This document shows, in pieces, positions 42,946-52,147 of a stretch of DNA of 64,000 nucleotides. The stretch is taken from NCBI GenBank assembly GCA_964369525.1, contig CAYJEW010000001.1, forward strand, positions 1-64,000, written 5' to 3'. This DNA is from JAAYCI01 sp964369525. Its GTDB lineage: Bacteria; Bacillota; Clostridia; Oscillospirales; Ruminococcaceae. The notes below the pieces were generated by a model, which did no database searches, had not been told where the DNA came from, and saw only the letters and a program-made list of their open reading frames with translations. Both the position numbers and the translations under genes were made by a program. Numbering within the stretch: the stretch's first letter is position 1; the number at the start of each line of letters is the position of its first letter.

Positions 42946-45797
42946 GTGAAGTTTACAAAAATCAAATCGAAAATTGGCTACTTTACAGCAACGTGTTTGG
43001 CGCTGCTGCTTTTGGTGAGCCTACCGTTTACCGTATCGGCAGCCGCGCTGCCCGACGCAAGCTCGATTGCGCAAAGCTCTTCTGTGGCAAGCAGCACCCC
43101 TGCAAGCAGCACCCCTGCAAGCAGCACCCCTGCAAGCAGCACCCNNNNNNNNNNNNNNNNNNNNNNNNNNNNNNNNNNNNNNNNNNNNNNNNNNNNNNNN
43201 NNNNNNNNNNNNNNNNNNNNNNNNNNNNNNNNNNNNNNNNNNNNAGCAGCACCCCTGCAAGCAGCACCCCTGCAAGCAGCACCCCTGCAAGCAGCACCCC
43301 TGCCAGCAGCCAAGAACAAAGCGGCTTGCAAGCCGCGCCGGCAGGCAGCGCAGGCGATCAATCAGACTTCTCGCGCAATCGCAATAGCAGCATTGTCGAG
43401 CAGCTTGTAGTTTACATGAGCGCCCCCATCACAGGTAACCCCATCGACTATTTCTCAACCCAAACGGTGAATGGCCTTATAGATCCCACAGATGTGCCCG
43501 ACGCCACCGGCATGGCCAACATAACCCCGCAAGGCCATACCTTCCAAAGCTGGGTTTTGGCAGACGGCTCAGCCCCCGACTACGCGGCGGTTCAAACCGC
43601 AGCTGTAGTGCTGTACCCCGTGTTTGTGCTAACGCCCCCTCCAGCGGGCACCACCGACTTCATCTATGGCAATAACGTTACCCTAAACCGCACCTACACA
43701 GGCACCGACACTCCCGACACCGTTATGGCCGACATGAACGCCATTGCCATCGCAAACATAAAAAACACCTACGTCTCATTCGAGGGCTGGTTTGCAGCCG
43801 ACGGCACGCAGGTTACAAGCTTTACATCCGCAAACGTTCCCGCCACCCTAATAGCACGCTACAGCAAAAGAGTTCAAGTAGTGCTAAACTCCCCCGATGG
43901 AAACTACGGCAATCCTATGTGGCTTAGCGTTACTGCAGAAAGCACAGGCAATATTGTAAGTATAACCGGCGTGGGCTCTCCCACAAACCCCAATCAAACC
44001 GTGGCCGAGGCGTATGCAGCATTGCTTGACCATGCAAAATCAAGATTTTCAAACGGCAGTGCCCTTTCGAGTTTCACTATAACAGAGGGAGAGTTTGCAG
44101 TGGCTCTTAACGCTGCCGCAAACATAGCAGAACTACACCTCACCGCACAATACGCCCACCAGGGCAACTTTGTAACCGTTAATTTCGAATACAAAAAGAA
44201 CGATAACGATAAAACCGAAACATATACCTTTATTGTTGTTAAAGACGCAAACGGCGCAATAACAGGCCTTTTTGATACTTCCAGCGGCAACATGCGCGAT
44301 ATAAGCTGGCTTGAAAATAAAATGGAATCGCTTGGCAGCAACAAAGCCCCCACAGGCACAGAATATGTGGGCATAACTATCGGTAACGATTCAGCCACAG
44401 GCGCTGGCGAAAGCAGAACCCTGCTAACAAATGCGCTTTCGGCAGCCTCTAATGGCGTTGCCTTGTCGGTAAATGCAAGGTATGCCGAAGTAGGCACACT
44501 GCTGCGCCAAGTTCAGCTGAGTTTTGTTGAACTGCGCAAAAACAATGCCGCACTTACCATAGAGTACACAACGCACGATTTTAACGTTACACAAACAGCA
44601 GACGGTAGCATTCAAGTTGCCAAATCAAACAACAACACCCCTGAGTATATTATAAGCACACTTGTTGCAACCGCTACAGCCAATGTTCCACAGGGATACA
44701 CCTTAACAGGCGTGCAGGTTGACGGCACATTTGTGGACATTGCCGATGTTAGCAGGATGGCTCAGTTGTTCACAACAGCCGCCACAAATGCATCAAACTA
44801 CGATCAAATTAGAATTCAGGCTGTGTATACCAAGGAGGTTAAGGTTGTCTTCCATTACCTTGGCGGTAAAGACGACGGCGGAGTAAACACCCAAAGAAGC
44901 AAAACCAAAACCTACAACTTTGTTATAACATCTGTTGCCGCAAGCACCAGCACCGTTTTAACCCTCGACGGCCAAACAGTTGAGCAGGCAATTGCCGAGG
45001 TATCCGCTAAAGCGGTAAACAAAGCCCCCAACAAATGGGCATATGAAGGCTGGTACCTCACGGGCGGCGGCGCTCCAAGCCTTGACGCTTCGGTAAATAT
45101 GTCCAGCACAACAATACTTACAAATGCAATTCGTAACATGGGACTATCCTCCAATCCTTCAGACATAAACATTCACGCTGTATACAATAAAACTTCTAAA
45201 GTAACGGTGGAGTTTTATGATGACGACAGCAGCACCGCAAGCCTGCTACACACCCGCACAACATACGAAAACAAGGTTACATGGAGCGACATTAAAAACA
45301 AAAACAGCCTTGATGCAGTTCATCAAGACGCCGACTTCCTAGGCTGGGCTGTGCGCGGCACAACAGATATCGTGCTGGTAAAAGGCACAAAGCTGGATGT
45401 TTCGGCACTGTGGAGCACCCAGGGCGCTAGCATGACAGTTCAGCTCTACCCTGTGTATGCAACCCCGGCCCCAACCCCAACCCCAACCCCAACGCCTACA
45501 ACAGGCGACGAAACAGCAGCCACACCTGCAGCAGCTACCGCAGCAGCAGCTCCGGCAGCAGCGCCTGCGGCAGGCGATGACGAGCCGGAAGAGTTTGAAA
45601 CCTTGACCCCTGCCTCGCAGCCCACCACACAGCCTGACGGCGAGCAGGTAGACCTTGGCGAAACCCCATTGGCAGAGCCGGCAGCGCAGCAAGGCGCAAC
45701 ATGGCCGATAGTGGCTATTATCCTTGGTATTCTGGCAGTAATTGCAGCTACTGTTGCTATAGTAAAGCACTATAAAAAACAAAAAAGCGAAGCATAA
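42946..45797 (+). CDS. Large surface protein with SSTPA repeats and C-terminal membrane anchor (contains assembly gap)
   Basis: A secreted, wall- or membrane-associated protein of about 898 residues once the gap is closed by its shared 55-mer. The signal peptide (KIGYFTATCLALLLLVSLPFTVSAAA) is followed by a run of SSTPA pentapeptides broken by 100 Ns. Several InlB/Listeria-Bacteroides-type beta-grasp modules come next, recognisable by FQSWVLADG, FEGWFAADG, YEGWYLTGG and FLGWAVRG. A PTPTPT and Ala/Pro-rich stalk leads to a last helix WPIVAIILGILAVIAATVAIV with a basic tail. No LPXTG motif precedes the helix, so it probably stays in the membrane. GTG start at 42946 has AGGAGG seven bases upstream. 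Likely an adhesin; ligand unknown. Confidence 0.85.
43087..43313 (+). repeat. 15-base tandem repeat encoding SSTPA
   Basis: Units of AGCAGCACCCCTGCA encode Ser-Ser-Thr-Pro-Ala. About three and two-thirds units are visible left of the gap and four right of it, the last unit ending in GCC. Such Ser/Thr/Pro repeats form extended, often glycosylated stalks and vary in number between strains. Confidence 0.92.
43145..43244. other. Assembly gap (100 N) in the SSTPA repeat
   Basis: The gap is flanked on both sides by the same 55 bases (43090-43144 and 43245-43299), made of 15-base repeat units. The real repeat number is unknown; the 100 Ns are a placeholder. Confidence 0.95.
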
Positions 45798-45827
45798 AAA
45801 CAACAAAACATCACTGAATAATTAAAC

Positions 45828-45866
45828 AAAGCATCCCCTGCTGATTTAAAGGCAGGGGATGCTTTT
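45828..45866 (+). terminator. Terminator after the surface protein gene
   Basis: Perfect 14-base arms (45828-45841 and 45852-45865) with a ten-base loop, ending in TTTT. Confidence 0.9.
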
Positions 45867-45994
45867 GCTATATGCACCCAATATTGCGTGTGATGTTGAA
45901 AGCGGCTTTTTGGGGCGCTTTTGCTGTGTGTTTTGCGGCCGTATTAGTCGCTGGCGCCTACGCTAAGTGGGGCGGCTGTGCATAGGCGGTAGTT

Positions 45995-46024
45995 TTGTAT
46001 GTGTGACGCATTATGTGATATGAT
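45995..46024 (+). promoter_or_regulatory. Possible promoter of the DUF1801 gene
   Basis: TTGTAT (45995-46000), an 18-base spacer and TATGAT (46019-46024): the same hexamers and spacing as predicted for the BMP operon. Confidence 0.4.
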
Positions 46025-46094
46025 ATGCACATATAGTTGCAGTGCGCACATGTAAAGCGCTCTGTATTGCATATAATTTAATAAGAGGTGAAGT

Positions 46095-46436
46095 ATGACT
46101 ATAGAGCAGGTGGTGCAGTGCGCAAAGCAGAACAATACAGAGCAAATTTTGCCTATTATCCACTATCTCAAAACCCAATACCCGGCCGCACATTTTGATG
46201 AGTATAACAGCGAAAAAACTCGCATACCCACATGGCGTTTTAATAATAACTATGTGGGCATTGGCTGCAGAAAGCACTATATCTCCGTATACTTTAGCCA
46301 GCCAAGTGCAGCCCAAACAGTAGCCCAGCACACGCCGTACTGCAGGGCGCTTAAAGCCTGCGTAAACTTTAGCTATAAAAGAGAGCTACCGCTACAAGCT
46401 ATATATAAAGGGATAGACGCTTGCTTTAGCACCTAA
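46095..46436 (+). CDS. DUF1801 (YdhG-like) domain protein
   Basis: This 113-residue small soluble protein ends with CVNFSYKRELPLQAIYKGIDACF, the closing pattern of the DUF1801/YdhG family, and has the VGIGCRKHYISVYF core strand typical of it. Some relatives are called iron chaperones (frataxin-like YdhG), so a metal or housekeeping role is possible but unproven. A GAGGTGA site precedes the ATG. It is monocistronic between its own promoter and a bidirectional terminator shared with TspO. Confidence 0.8.
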   Translation: MTIEQVVQCAKQNNTEQILPIIHYLKTQYPAAHFDEYNSEKTRIPTWRFNNNYVGIGCRKHYISVYFSQPSAAQTVAQHTPYCRALKACVNFSYKRELPLQAIYKGIDACFST

Positions 46437-46440
46437 CACA

Positions 46441-46477
46441 AAAACCGCCAAAGCTTAAATGAGGCTTTGGCGGTTTT
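46441..46477. terminator. Bidirectional terminator between the DUF1801 and TspO genes
   Basis: Perfect 14-base arms (46441-46454 and 46464-46477). T runs occur on the right for the plus strand and on the left for the minus strand. Confidence 0.9.
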
Positions 46478-46504
46478 TTATTTGTGTGGCTATATAAGGT
46501 AGCT

Positions 46505-46975
46505 TTAGTTTAAAAGCGCTATGGCAATATTTAGGTAGCCCGCAAAACTAACCCATAAAAAATAGGGAAGCATAAAAAGCGCGGCAGGCTTTGAGATGCG
46601 CATAAATTTTATTATAGTAATTAAAATAAGCGCCCACAGTAACAATAACCAGAAAAACGCAAAAAGATATAGCGATAGATTAAAAAAGAAGATGGTCCAA
46701 AAAAAGTTGATAAACAGCTGTAAACCATAAACCTTAAGTGCGGTGCGCACCTGCGCTTTGTCTGCGCCCGAGGTATATATAATATATGAAGCCACGCCCA
46801 TAAGCGTGTATAAAATGCTCCACACAATAGGGAATAAAAAGCCGGGTATGGCCAGCGGCGGTAGGCTAAAGTTGTTGTATATATCTATGCTGTTGCCTGC
46901 TAAAAATCCAATAATAATGCCTATGCCAATAGGAATTATTAGCGCAATAATAAGTGCTTTCCAATTAATCTTCAT
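46505..46975 (-). CDS. TspO/MBR family membrane protein
   Basis: This 156-residue protein has five membrane helices, as usual for the TspO/translocator protein family, which binds porphyrins, tryptophan breakdown products and other hydrophobic ligands. Conserved pieces are LPPLAIPGFLFPIVWSILYTLMGVASY (helix 2), FINFFWTIFFF, and WVSFAGYLNIAI at the end. It has a GAGGTGAT ribosome-binding site. A GC-rich hairpin (47000-47024) lies in its leader. It is a single gene; a link to stress or tetrapyrrole sensing is known for the family, but nothing here shows it. Confidence 0.92.
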   Translation of the reverse strand: MKINWKALIIALIIPIGIGIIIGFLAGNSIDIYNNFSLPPLAIPGFLFPIVWSILYTLMGVASYIIYTSGADKAQVRTALKVYGLQLFINFFWTIFFFNLSLYLFAFFWLLLLWALILITIIKFMRISKPAALFMLPYFLWVSFAGYLNIAIALLN

Positions 46976-46999
46976 GCTATCACCTCAATAAAAGTAGTT

Positions 47000-47034
47000 G
47001 CCGCCCGCCTGTAAGGCCGGCGGCGGTTTTTTTA
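47000..47034 (+). terminator. GC-rich hairpin with T run between the divergent TspO and sensor genes
   Basis: GCCGCC (47000-47005) opposes GGCGGC (47019-47024), with T residues following on the plus strand. It lies upstream of both divergent genes, so it could insulate them or structure the TspO leader. Confidence 0.4.
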
Positions 47035-47188
47035 TCTGCTACATTGCTTGTACCATACCCCCGCAGCGAAAATACGCATATTTTGTAATAAAAAACACAA
47101 AGTAACATTAAAATATTGCCATTATAAACATTAATTATTTACATTTCTGTAATTTTGCACAAAGTTTGACATAGTTTTACAAAATGTA

Positions 47189-47217
47189 TTGTGATATATG
47201 CTGGGTGGGTGTATACT
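47189..47217 (+). promoter_or_regulatory. Promoter of the periplasmic-sensor EAL gene
   Basis: TTGTGA (47189-47194), a 17-base spacer and TATACT (47212-47217). It leaves a leader of about 135 bases. Confidence 0.6.
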
Positions 47218-47223
47218 TTTTGT

Positions 47224-47358
47224 GCCATACAGCATGGTTAAAGTGCGTATAAAAAATTAACTAAAGTACACAGGGGTGTAATTAAAAGAAAGCAACTACG
47301 GCACAAAAGTGCCACAGCGCTCTAGGTAGCAAACATGGGGATAGGAGGTCCCCAACGT
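47224..47358 (+). promoter_or_regulatory. Structured leader with the ribosome-binding site in a hairpin loop
   Basis: Hairpins TACAC/GTGTA (near 47270) and GGCAC-AAAA-GTGCC (near 47300-47313) precede TGGGGA (47336-47341), loop TAGGAGG (47342-47348) and TCCCCA (47349-47354). The Shine-Dalgarno sequence fills the loop of the last hairpin. No known c-di-GMP riboswitch core was found. Confidence 0.5.
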
Positions 47359-50256
47359 ATGAGAGTGAAAAAAGTAATCAGCTTGGTGCTGATAATGTGT
47401 GTGGTCTTGGCAGTGTCTCCGTTAATGTCTGCAAGTGCAAGCGAGGCAGATAATGTAATACGGGTGGGCTACGATGCCGCCTTTACCGACCTAATAGAAG
47501 ATATGGACAGCATGTACCATAAAGGCTACGGCTATGAAGTGTTTCAAAAAATGGCAGAAGTTAGCGGGTTAACATTTGAGTTTGTGGCTATAGACGGCAG
47601 CTTGGTGGATGCCGTTAACACAGGCTATGTAGATGTAGCCGGCTTTAGCATTAGAACCGACCAAAGAAAAGAAGAGGTTTTGTTCTCCGCAACTCCATAC
47701 AGCAAAACCTATGTTGCGCTTATGACCGACGACATGGATATGCGCTATGCCGATATAGAGAGCATAAACGGTAGTACGGTGGCCACCTACCCCGACAACT
47801 ACGCCCAAATAGAGCTAGACCGCTTTTGTGAGGCAAATAACATTAGCGTAAACTATATCTACGGCACCTCTGCCAATTACATGAATATGGAGGCAGACTT
47901 TTACATTACCTATGCCGAAGACGCGCACTCTACCAGCAGAAACAACGTACTGGGCCTGGGTGTGTACAACCTATACCTCATGACAAGCTTTGAAAACCAA
48001 GAGCTGATGGATAGTCTAAACGATATATTTATTCATATTGTTTACACAGAGGGTAATTTTTTTATGGAGCTGGAGGCAGAATACCTTTCAGGCCTCTTGG
48101 AAATTAACCACCGCTCGCTTACGCTGCAAGAGGTAGAAACCCTAAGGCAGCGGCCGCTGGAGGTGGGCTATGTTTCTCACTACCAGCCAATAACCTATAC
48201 AAACGAGCAGGGCGAGGCCGCCGGCGCTATGATAGACACGCTAAACGCATTTGCCCAGCGATACGGCTTTGAGATAAACTACCACCCATATGACATTACA
48301 GACCCCCCCGAAGAGCACGAAAATTTTGATGTGCTTGTAACGCTTTACGGCGATATTAACCATGCCCTTGAGCACTATACGCCAACAGAGTCGTACTATC
48401 AAATTCATATGTATGCGCAGGTACGTCAGGATATACGCAACAGCTCAGAAACAACCGCAGACATGATTGAAAACTCTCCAAGAATAGGCATATTACCATA
48501 CCAAAACATAGACTACGATAGATTTCTTGAGCAATTCCCAAACAACGAGTTTGTGTTTTATACCGAATGGCACGAGCTGTTAGATGCTTTTGCAGCAGGC
48601 GAGGTGGATATGCTTATAGCCACCGAAACTGCGGCGCTTACCTATGCAGAGCTGTACCTAGACGGTGTAGATAGCGCAACCGTACAAACCGACATTGTGC
48701 TGCCCATGCACTTTCTTATATCAAACAACATTTCGGCGCAGTACCTGCCCATTTTTAATGTTATGATAGACCGCATGGCAGAGCATGAGTACGAGGAAAT
48801 TCTTTATGTAAACACCAACGCCTTCTTCCCACAAAACGAAGTAACAATGTGGGATAGTATACAGAGCAACTGGTACTACTACGTAATTGCATTTTTAATA
48901 ACGGTGCTGGCCTTTGGCATATACGGCAACTATGCTCAGCGCGAGAAAAAACGCGCGCTGAAAAAGTCATACAACACCGACACGCTAACAGGCTTTATGG
49001 CGATACACAAATTTAGAGACGAGCTGGAGGCCACGCTAGAAAAAGCAAGGCCAAATGAGTACGAGCTTATATCTTTTGATATCGACATGTGCAAAACCAT
49101 AAACACCCACTTTGGCCCCGAAAGAGGTACAGCGGTAATTGTGGCTATGGCAGATGCTCTAAAAAAAGCGTTTAAAGACACATCGGCCGTTATAACCCGC
49201 CGAACAGCCGAGCAGTTTTTAATTTTACGGCGTGTGCAAGACGGCGGACACATTCGCGATATTTACAACACATACATACTGCCCGAAGTTCAAGGCGTAA
49301 TTGGCGAAAAATATAATCTGTCTATGTCGTTTGGTATGGTAATAATTAGCGACTGTAAGCAGAGCGCCTCAAACATTATGGGCTATGCCGACGATGCAAG
49401 GGTGCAAGGCAAAACAGTGCACAAAACCACTTTTATAGAATTCAGCGACAAAATGCGAACCTACTTTGAAAACAAGGTAAACATTACCTTCCGCATGGAG
49501 CAAGCCGTAAAAGACCGTGAGTTTGCGGTGGTGTATCAGCCTAAAATTAGCCTAAAAACGCTACAAGCTGAAGGCGCCGAGGCGCTGGTGCGCTGGCGGC
49601 CACGCCTTGGCGATACCATATACCCAGACGAATTCATACCTGTTTTTGAGGCAAACGGCTTTATAGCTACGCTGGATTTGTATGTGCTAAACAGCGTGTG
49701 CGAGTTTATAAAAGAAAACAAAGGCAAGGTGCGCCTGCCAAGAATTTCGGTAAACCTCTCGGCACATACAGTGCTTGCCGACAATGTTATAAACCGCATA
49801 TCCGACACCATCTCAATGCACAACATAACCCCGCAAGAGATAGAGCTGGAGCTCACCGAAAGCGCCGTAGAGAGCAACACCGAAAAATTCTTGCTAAAGA
49901 TTATGCAGCTTAAAAAACTTGGGTTTGCCATATCTATAGACGATTTTGGCGCAGGGGTATCGTCGCTAAATAGGCTGTCGGCTGTAGAGGCAGACGTGCT
50001 AAAGCTAGACAAAGCCTTTTTCGACCTAAAGGACCAAGGCAATAAAAGTACGGTTGTGGTAGGCAATGTGGTAAATATGGCAAAAGAGCTTAACATGATG
50101 GTTGTTGCCGAAGGGGTAGAAACCTATGCGCAAGCAGTATGGCTAAAGGGTATTGCGTGCGACTATGCGCAGGGCTACTACTTTGAAAAACCTGTAGAGC
50201 AGGACGAGTTTTTAAAGATTTTGCTAGAGAAAAAGCAATATACATTAATGCTGTAA
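47359..50256 (+). CDS. Periplasmic-sensor c-di-GMP phosphodiesterase: two SBP domains, TM, degenerate GGDEF, EAL
   Basis: This 965-residue membrane protein starts with a signal peptide. Two extracytoplasmic SBP_bac_3-like amino-acid-binding modules follow (about 30-260, from NVIRVGYDAAF; and about 270-500, from PLEVGYVSHYQPITY). A single helix (WYYYVIAFLITVLAFGIYG) comes next, then a GGDEF-fold domain and EAL. In GGDEF the signature is RRTAEQF, so it cannot be a cyclase and may bind GTP. The EAL domain has AEALVRW, SVNLSAHT, ELELTES, IDDFGAGVSSL, KLDKAFF, VVAEGVET and QGYYFEKP, and looks catalytic. It should lower c-di-GMP in response to an extracellular solute. ATG 47359 has AGGAGG upstream. 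Confidence 0.92.
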   Translation: MRVKKVISLVLIMCVVLAVSPLMSASASEADNVIRVGYDAAFTDLIEDMDSMYHKGYGYEVFQKMAEVSGLTFEFVAIDGSLVDAVNTGYVDVAGFSIRTDQRKEEVLFSATPYSKTYVALMTDDMDMRYADIESINGSTVATYPDNYAQIELDRFCEANNISVNYIYGTSANYMNMEADFYITYAEDAHSTSRNNVLGLGVYNLYLMTSFENQELMDSLNDIFIHIVYTEGNFFMELEAEYLSGLLEINHRSLTLQEVETLRQRPLEVGYVSHYQPITYTNEQGEAAGAMIDTLNAFAQRYGFEINYHPYDITDPPEEHENFDVLVTLYGDINHALEHYTPTESYYQIHMYAQVRQDIRNSSETTADMIENSPRIGILPYQNIDYDRFLEQFPNNEFVFYTEWHELLDAFAAGEVDMLIATETAALTYAELYLDGVDSATVQTDIVLPMHFLISNNISAQYLPIFNVMIDRMAEHEYEEILYVNTNAFFPQNEVTMWDSIQSNWYYYVIAFLITVLAFGIYGNYAQREKKRALKKSYNTDTLTGFMAIHKFRDELEATLEKARPNEYELISFDIDMCKTINTHFGPERGTAVIVAMADALKKAFKDTSAVITRRTAEQFLILRRVQDGGHIRDIYNTYILPEVQGVIGEKYNLSMSFGMVIISDCKQSASNIMGYADDARVQGKTVHKTTFIEFSDKMRTYFENKVNITFRMEQAVKDREFAVVYQPKISLKTLQAEGAEALVRWRPRLGDTIYPDEFIPVFEANGFIATLDLYVLNSVCEFIKENKGKVRLPRISVNLSAHTVLADNVINRISDTISMHNITPQEIELELTESAVESNTEKFLLKIMQLKKLGFAISIDDFGAGVSSLNRLSAVEADVLKLDKAFFDLKDQGNKSTVVVGNVVNMAKELNMMVVAEGVETYAQAVWLKGIACDYAQGYYFEKPVEQDEFLKILLEKKQYTLML

Positions 50257-50260
50257 ACCA

Positions 50261-50302
50261 AAAATAAAAAGGCAGGGGTGACACCCTGCCTTTTTATTTT
50301 TT
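50261..50302. terminator. Bidirectional terminator between the EAL and MscS genes
   Basis: Stem GGCAGGG/CCCTGCC, extended by A/T pairs on both sides, with a T run for both converging genes. Confidence 0.85.
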
Positions 50303-50314
50303 AAAATATTACTA

Positions 50315-51454
50315 CTACGCTTTGCTCTGCTGTGCCCCATCGCCCACATGCTGTACATAAAGCGACTGGCTTGGGTAGGCAAACTGCACGCCGTGTTTTT
50401 TTGCCAGCTCCATTATAGAGTAGTTAACCCGCTCGCGCACCTTGAGGTGGTCTATAAAACCGGGCAGGGATGTGTAAAAAATAACCCTAATGTCCAGGCT
50501 GGAGGCCCCAAGGTCTGCAAACCTTACGGCAATTCTGTCTTTTATAATGTTGTCGTCGGCCTGTAGCATAGCCAAAATATCGCTGCTGTAGCTTTGCATC
50601 TGCTCGGGCGAGGTGGCGTATTCAAGGTTTAGCACAAAATCCACCCTGCGCACCTCCATGTCGCTACCCCAGTTGGTAATGGGCGAGGTAGACAGCGTGC
50701 CGTTTGGCATTACGGTTAACGCGCCGGAATCTATGCGTATTTTTGTGCTGCGCAGGTTAATGTCTTCCACAGTGCCTTCTATGCCGGCGCAGGTTATCCA
50801 GTCGCCAATTTCAAACGGCCGCTCCAGTATAAGCACAAGCCCGCCAAAAAAGTTTGCCGCAGAGTCTTGAGCGGCCAGCGCAACCGTGAGCCCGCCAAGC
50901 CCAAGGCCTGCAATAAGGCCGTTTATGTCGTAGTTTAGCTCGGCCAAAATAATAACAACCGCAACCGCCACCACAACGCCGTTGAATATAGCCGCTAAAA
51001 ACCGCGAAACACTTTGCCCAACGTTAATGTCTAGCTTGGTGCGTGCGGTGCGCAGCAAAAGGAATGATATATCGCTTGAAGATATAAGCGCCCAAGCTAT
51101 TGCCACCACAATAGATATGCGAGAGGCCACCGATAAAATAGGCGGTAGCGCGCTAAGCGCCGCCGAGAGCGCCGCCGGCAAAAACTCGTTGCCGGCAAGC
51201 TGCGCAAGCGTTTGCACGCCAAACAATATGCCGTTTAGCTTTAGCAGCACCGAAAGCGGCCGCTGAATGCCTTTAAGCAGCAGAAAAACAATAGGCTTTT
51301 TGTCTTTGTCTATGCGCTTTTGTATGGCAGGCAAAAGCCTGCTCGCCAGCAAAAACGCCGCCACCCAAAACAGTATAAAAATACCAAGAGCAATGGCGCA
51401 AACCCGTATAAGCCCACCGCCCCAGTTTAGTATATCCAGCAAAGAATCAGGCAT
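50315..51454 (-). CDS. Mechanosensitive ion channel, MscS family
   Basis: This 379-residue membrane protein has about four to five helices followed by the MscS core. The pore helix is in GLIAGLGLGGLTVALAAQDSAANFFGGLVL, followed by ERPFEIGDWI and a beta domain (GIEGTVEDINLRSTKIR, VMPNGTLSTSPITNW). It opens under membrane tension to release solutes during osmotic downshock. It begins 63 bases after the small membrane protein gene upstream on the same strand, so they may be cotranscribed. GGGAG precedes the ATG. Confidence 0.93.
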   Translation of the reverse strand: MPDSLLDILNWGGGLIRVCAIALGIFILFWVAAFLLASRLLPAIQKRIDKDKKPIVFLLLKGIQRPLSVLLKLNGILFGVQTLAQLAGNEFLPAALSAALSALPPILSVASRISIVVAIAWALISSSDISFLLLRTARTKLDINVGQSVSRFLAAIFNGVVVAVAVVIILAELNYDINGLIAGLGLGGLTVALAAQDSAANFFGGLVLILERPFEIGDWITCAGIEGTVEDINLRSTKIRIDSGALTVMPNGTLSTSPITNWGSDMEVRRVDFVLNLEYATSPEQMQSYSSDILAMLQADDNIIKDRIAVRFADLGASSLDIRVIFYTSLPGFIDHLKVRERVNYSIMELAKKHGVQFAYPSQSLYVQHVGDGAQQSKA

Positions 51455-51517
51455 AAAGCATACTCCCTTCTGCCAATAAAACGCTGTGGCCGCTTTGAAC
51501 AGTTGTATTAAATGGCT

Positions 51518-52003
51518 TTAGCTATCGGCTGCGTCATTTTCACCTGTGTCGGTAGGTGGTGCGCTGTTTTGTGGCGACTGATAGTCTTGCAGCAGGCTGT
51601 ATAGCTCTTCAAGCTGCTTTTTGCCAATAGCCTCGCAGTCTAAAAACATGCGCTTGCCGCTTTGCCTATTGCGGGCAATAAGCAGGGTGTTTCCGGGGGC
51701 CATAAACCGCTTTTTAGCAGCATGTTTTGGGCGCGATATTTCATATTCGGCTATACGCAGCCGGTGCTTTTCGTGCCCTGCTACAGAGTACACAAAAAGC
51801 CCGTCTGGGTACCAGTCTATCCGCAGGCTTTCGCCATATATCGATATCCAGCCTGCGCCACACGCTGCCAACAGCGGCAGCAAAAACTGTAGCACAATTC
51901 CAATATTTATTACAGACACAAATATGCCTGCCACAAGCCCACAGCCAAGCGTGATTACAATACCTTTAATAAGTGAATAGGTTGTGCGGGAATAACTTTG
52001 CAT
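51518..52003 (-). CDS. Small membrane protein with PH-like domain, unknown
   Basis: This 161-residue protein has two N-terminal hydrophobic segments (GIVITLGCGLVAGIFVSVI and LQFLLPLLAACGAGWISI). A cytoplasmic domain of about 80 residues follows (YGESLRIDWYPDGLFVYSVAGHEKH), suggestive of a bacterial PH-like fold, with an acidic tail. No specific family is recognised. It precedes MscS on the same strand and shares its divergent promoter region with the radical SAM gene. Confidence 0.75.
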   Translation of the reverse strand: MQSYSRTTYSLIKGIVITLGCGLVAGIFVSVINIGIVLQFLLPLLAACGAGWISIYGESLRIDWYPDGLFVYSVAGHEKHRLRIAEYEISRPKHAAKKRFMAPGNTLLIARNRQSGKRMFLDCEAIGKKQLEELYSLLQDYQSPQNSAPPTDTGENDAADS

Positions 52004-52054
52004 ATAAACGTACCTTTGCGGTTTAATTTAGTGTTGGCGCAGTGCGCTGTTTTT

Positions 52055-52083
52055 AGTATATCACCGCCGAATGCATTGTACAA
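52055..52083 (-). promoter_or_regulatory. Promoter of the small membrane protein/MscS genes
   Basis: On the minus strand, TTGTAC (52078-52083), a 17-base spacer and TATACT (52055-52060) with TGA ahead, an extended -10. Confidence 0.6.
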
Positions 52084-52093
52084 GTGGCGGCTA

Positions 52094-52123
52094 TTGCGGC
52101 GCTGTGCGGCGCTGGGGTATAAT
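52094..52123 (+). promoter_or_regulatory. Promoter of the radical SAM gene
   Basis: TTGCGG (52094-52099), an 18-base spacer and consensus TATAAT (52118-52123), back to back with the divergent promoter. Confidence 0.55.
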
Positions 52124-52147
52124 AATAAAAAAACCAAGAGGCGGCAT

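Noticed and set aside
42924..43144. Alternative start of the surface protein at 42924
   Set aside because: It is in frame with the region right of the gap only because of the arbitrary 100 Ns. The GTG at 42946 has a proper AGGAGG and a signal peptide in the true frame.
43087..43313. Possible CRISPR-like repeat array
   Set aside because: The units are contiguous 15-mers without spacers and are in frame in a protein gene.
47224..47358. c-di-GMP (GEMM) riboswitch before the EAL gene
   Set aside because: The ACAGGG-like fragment and a GGTAGC are present, but the conserved core between them is absent.
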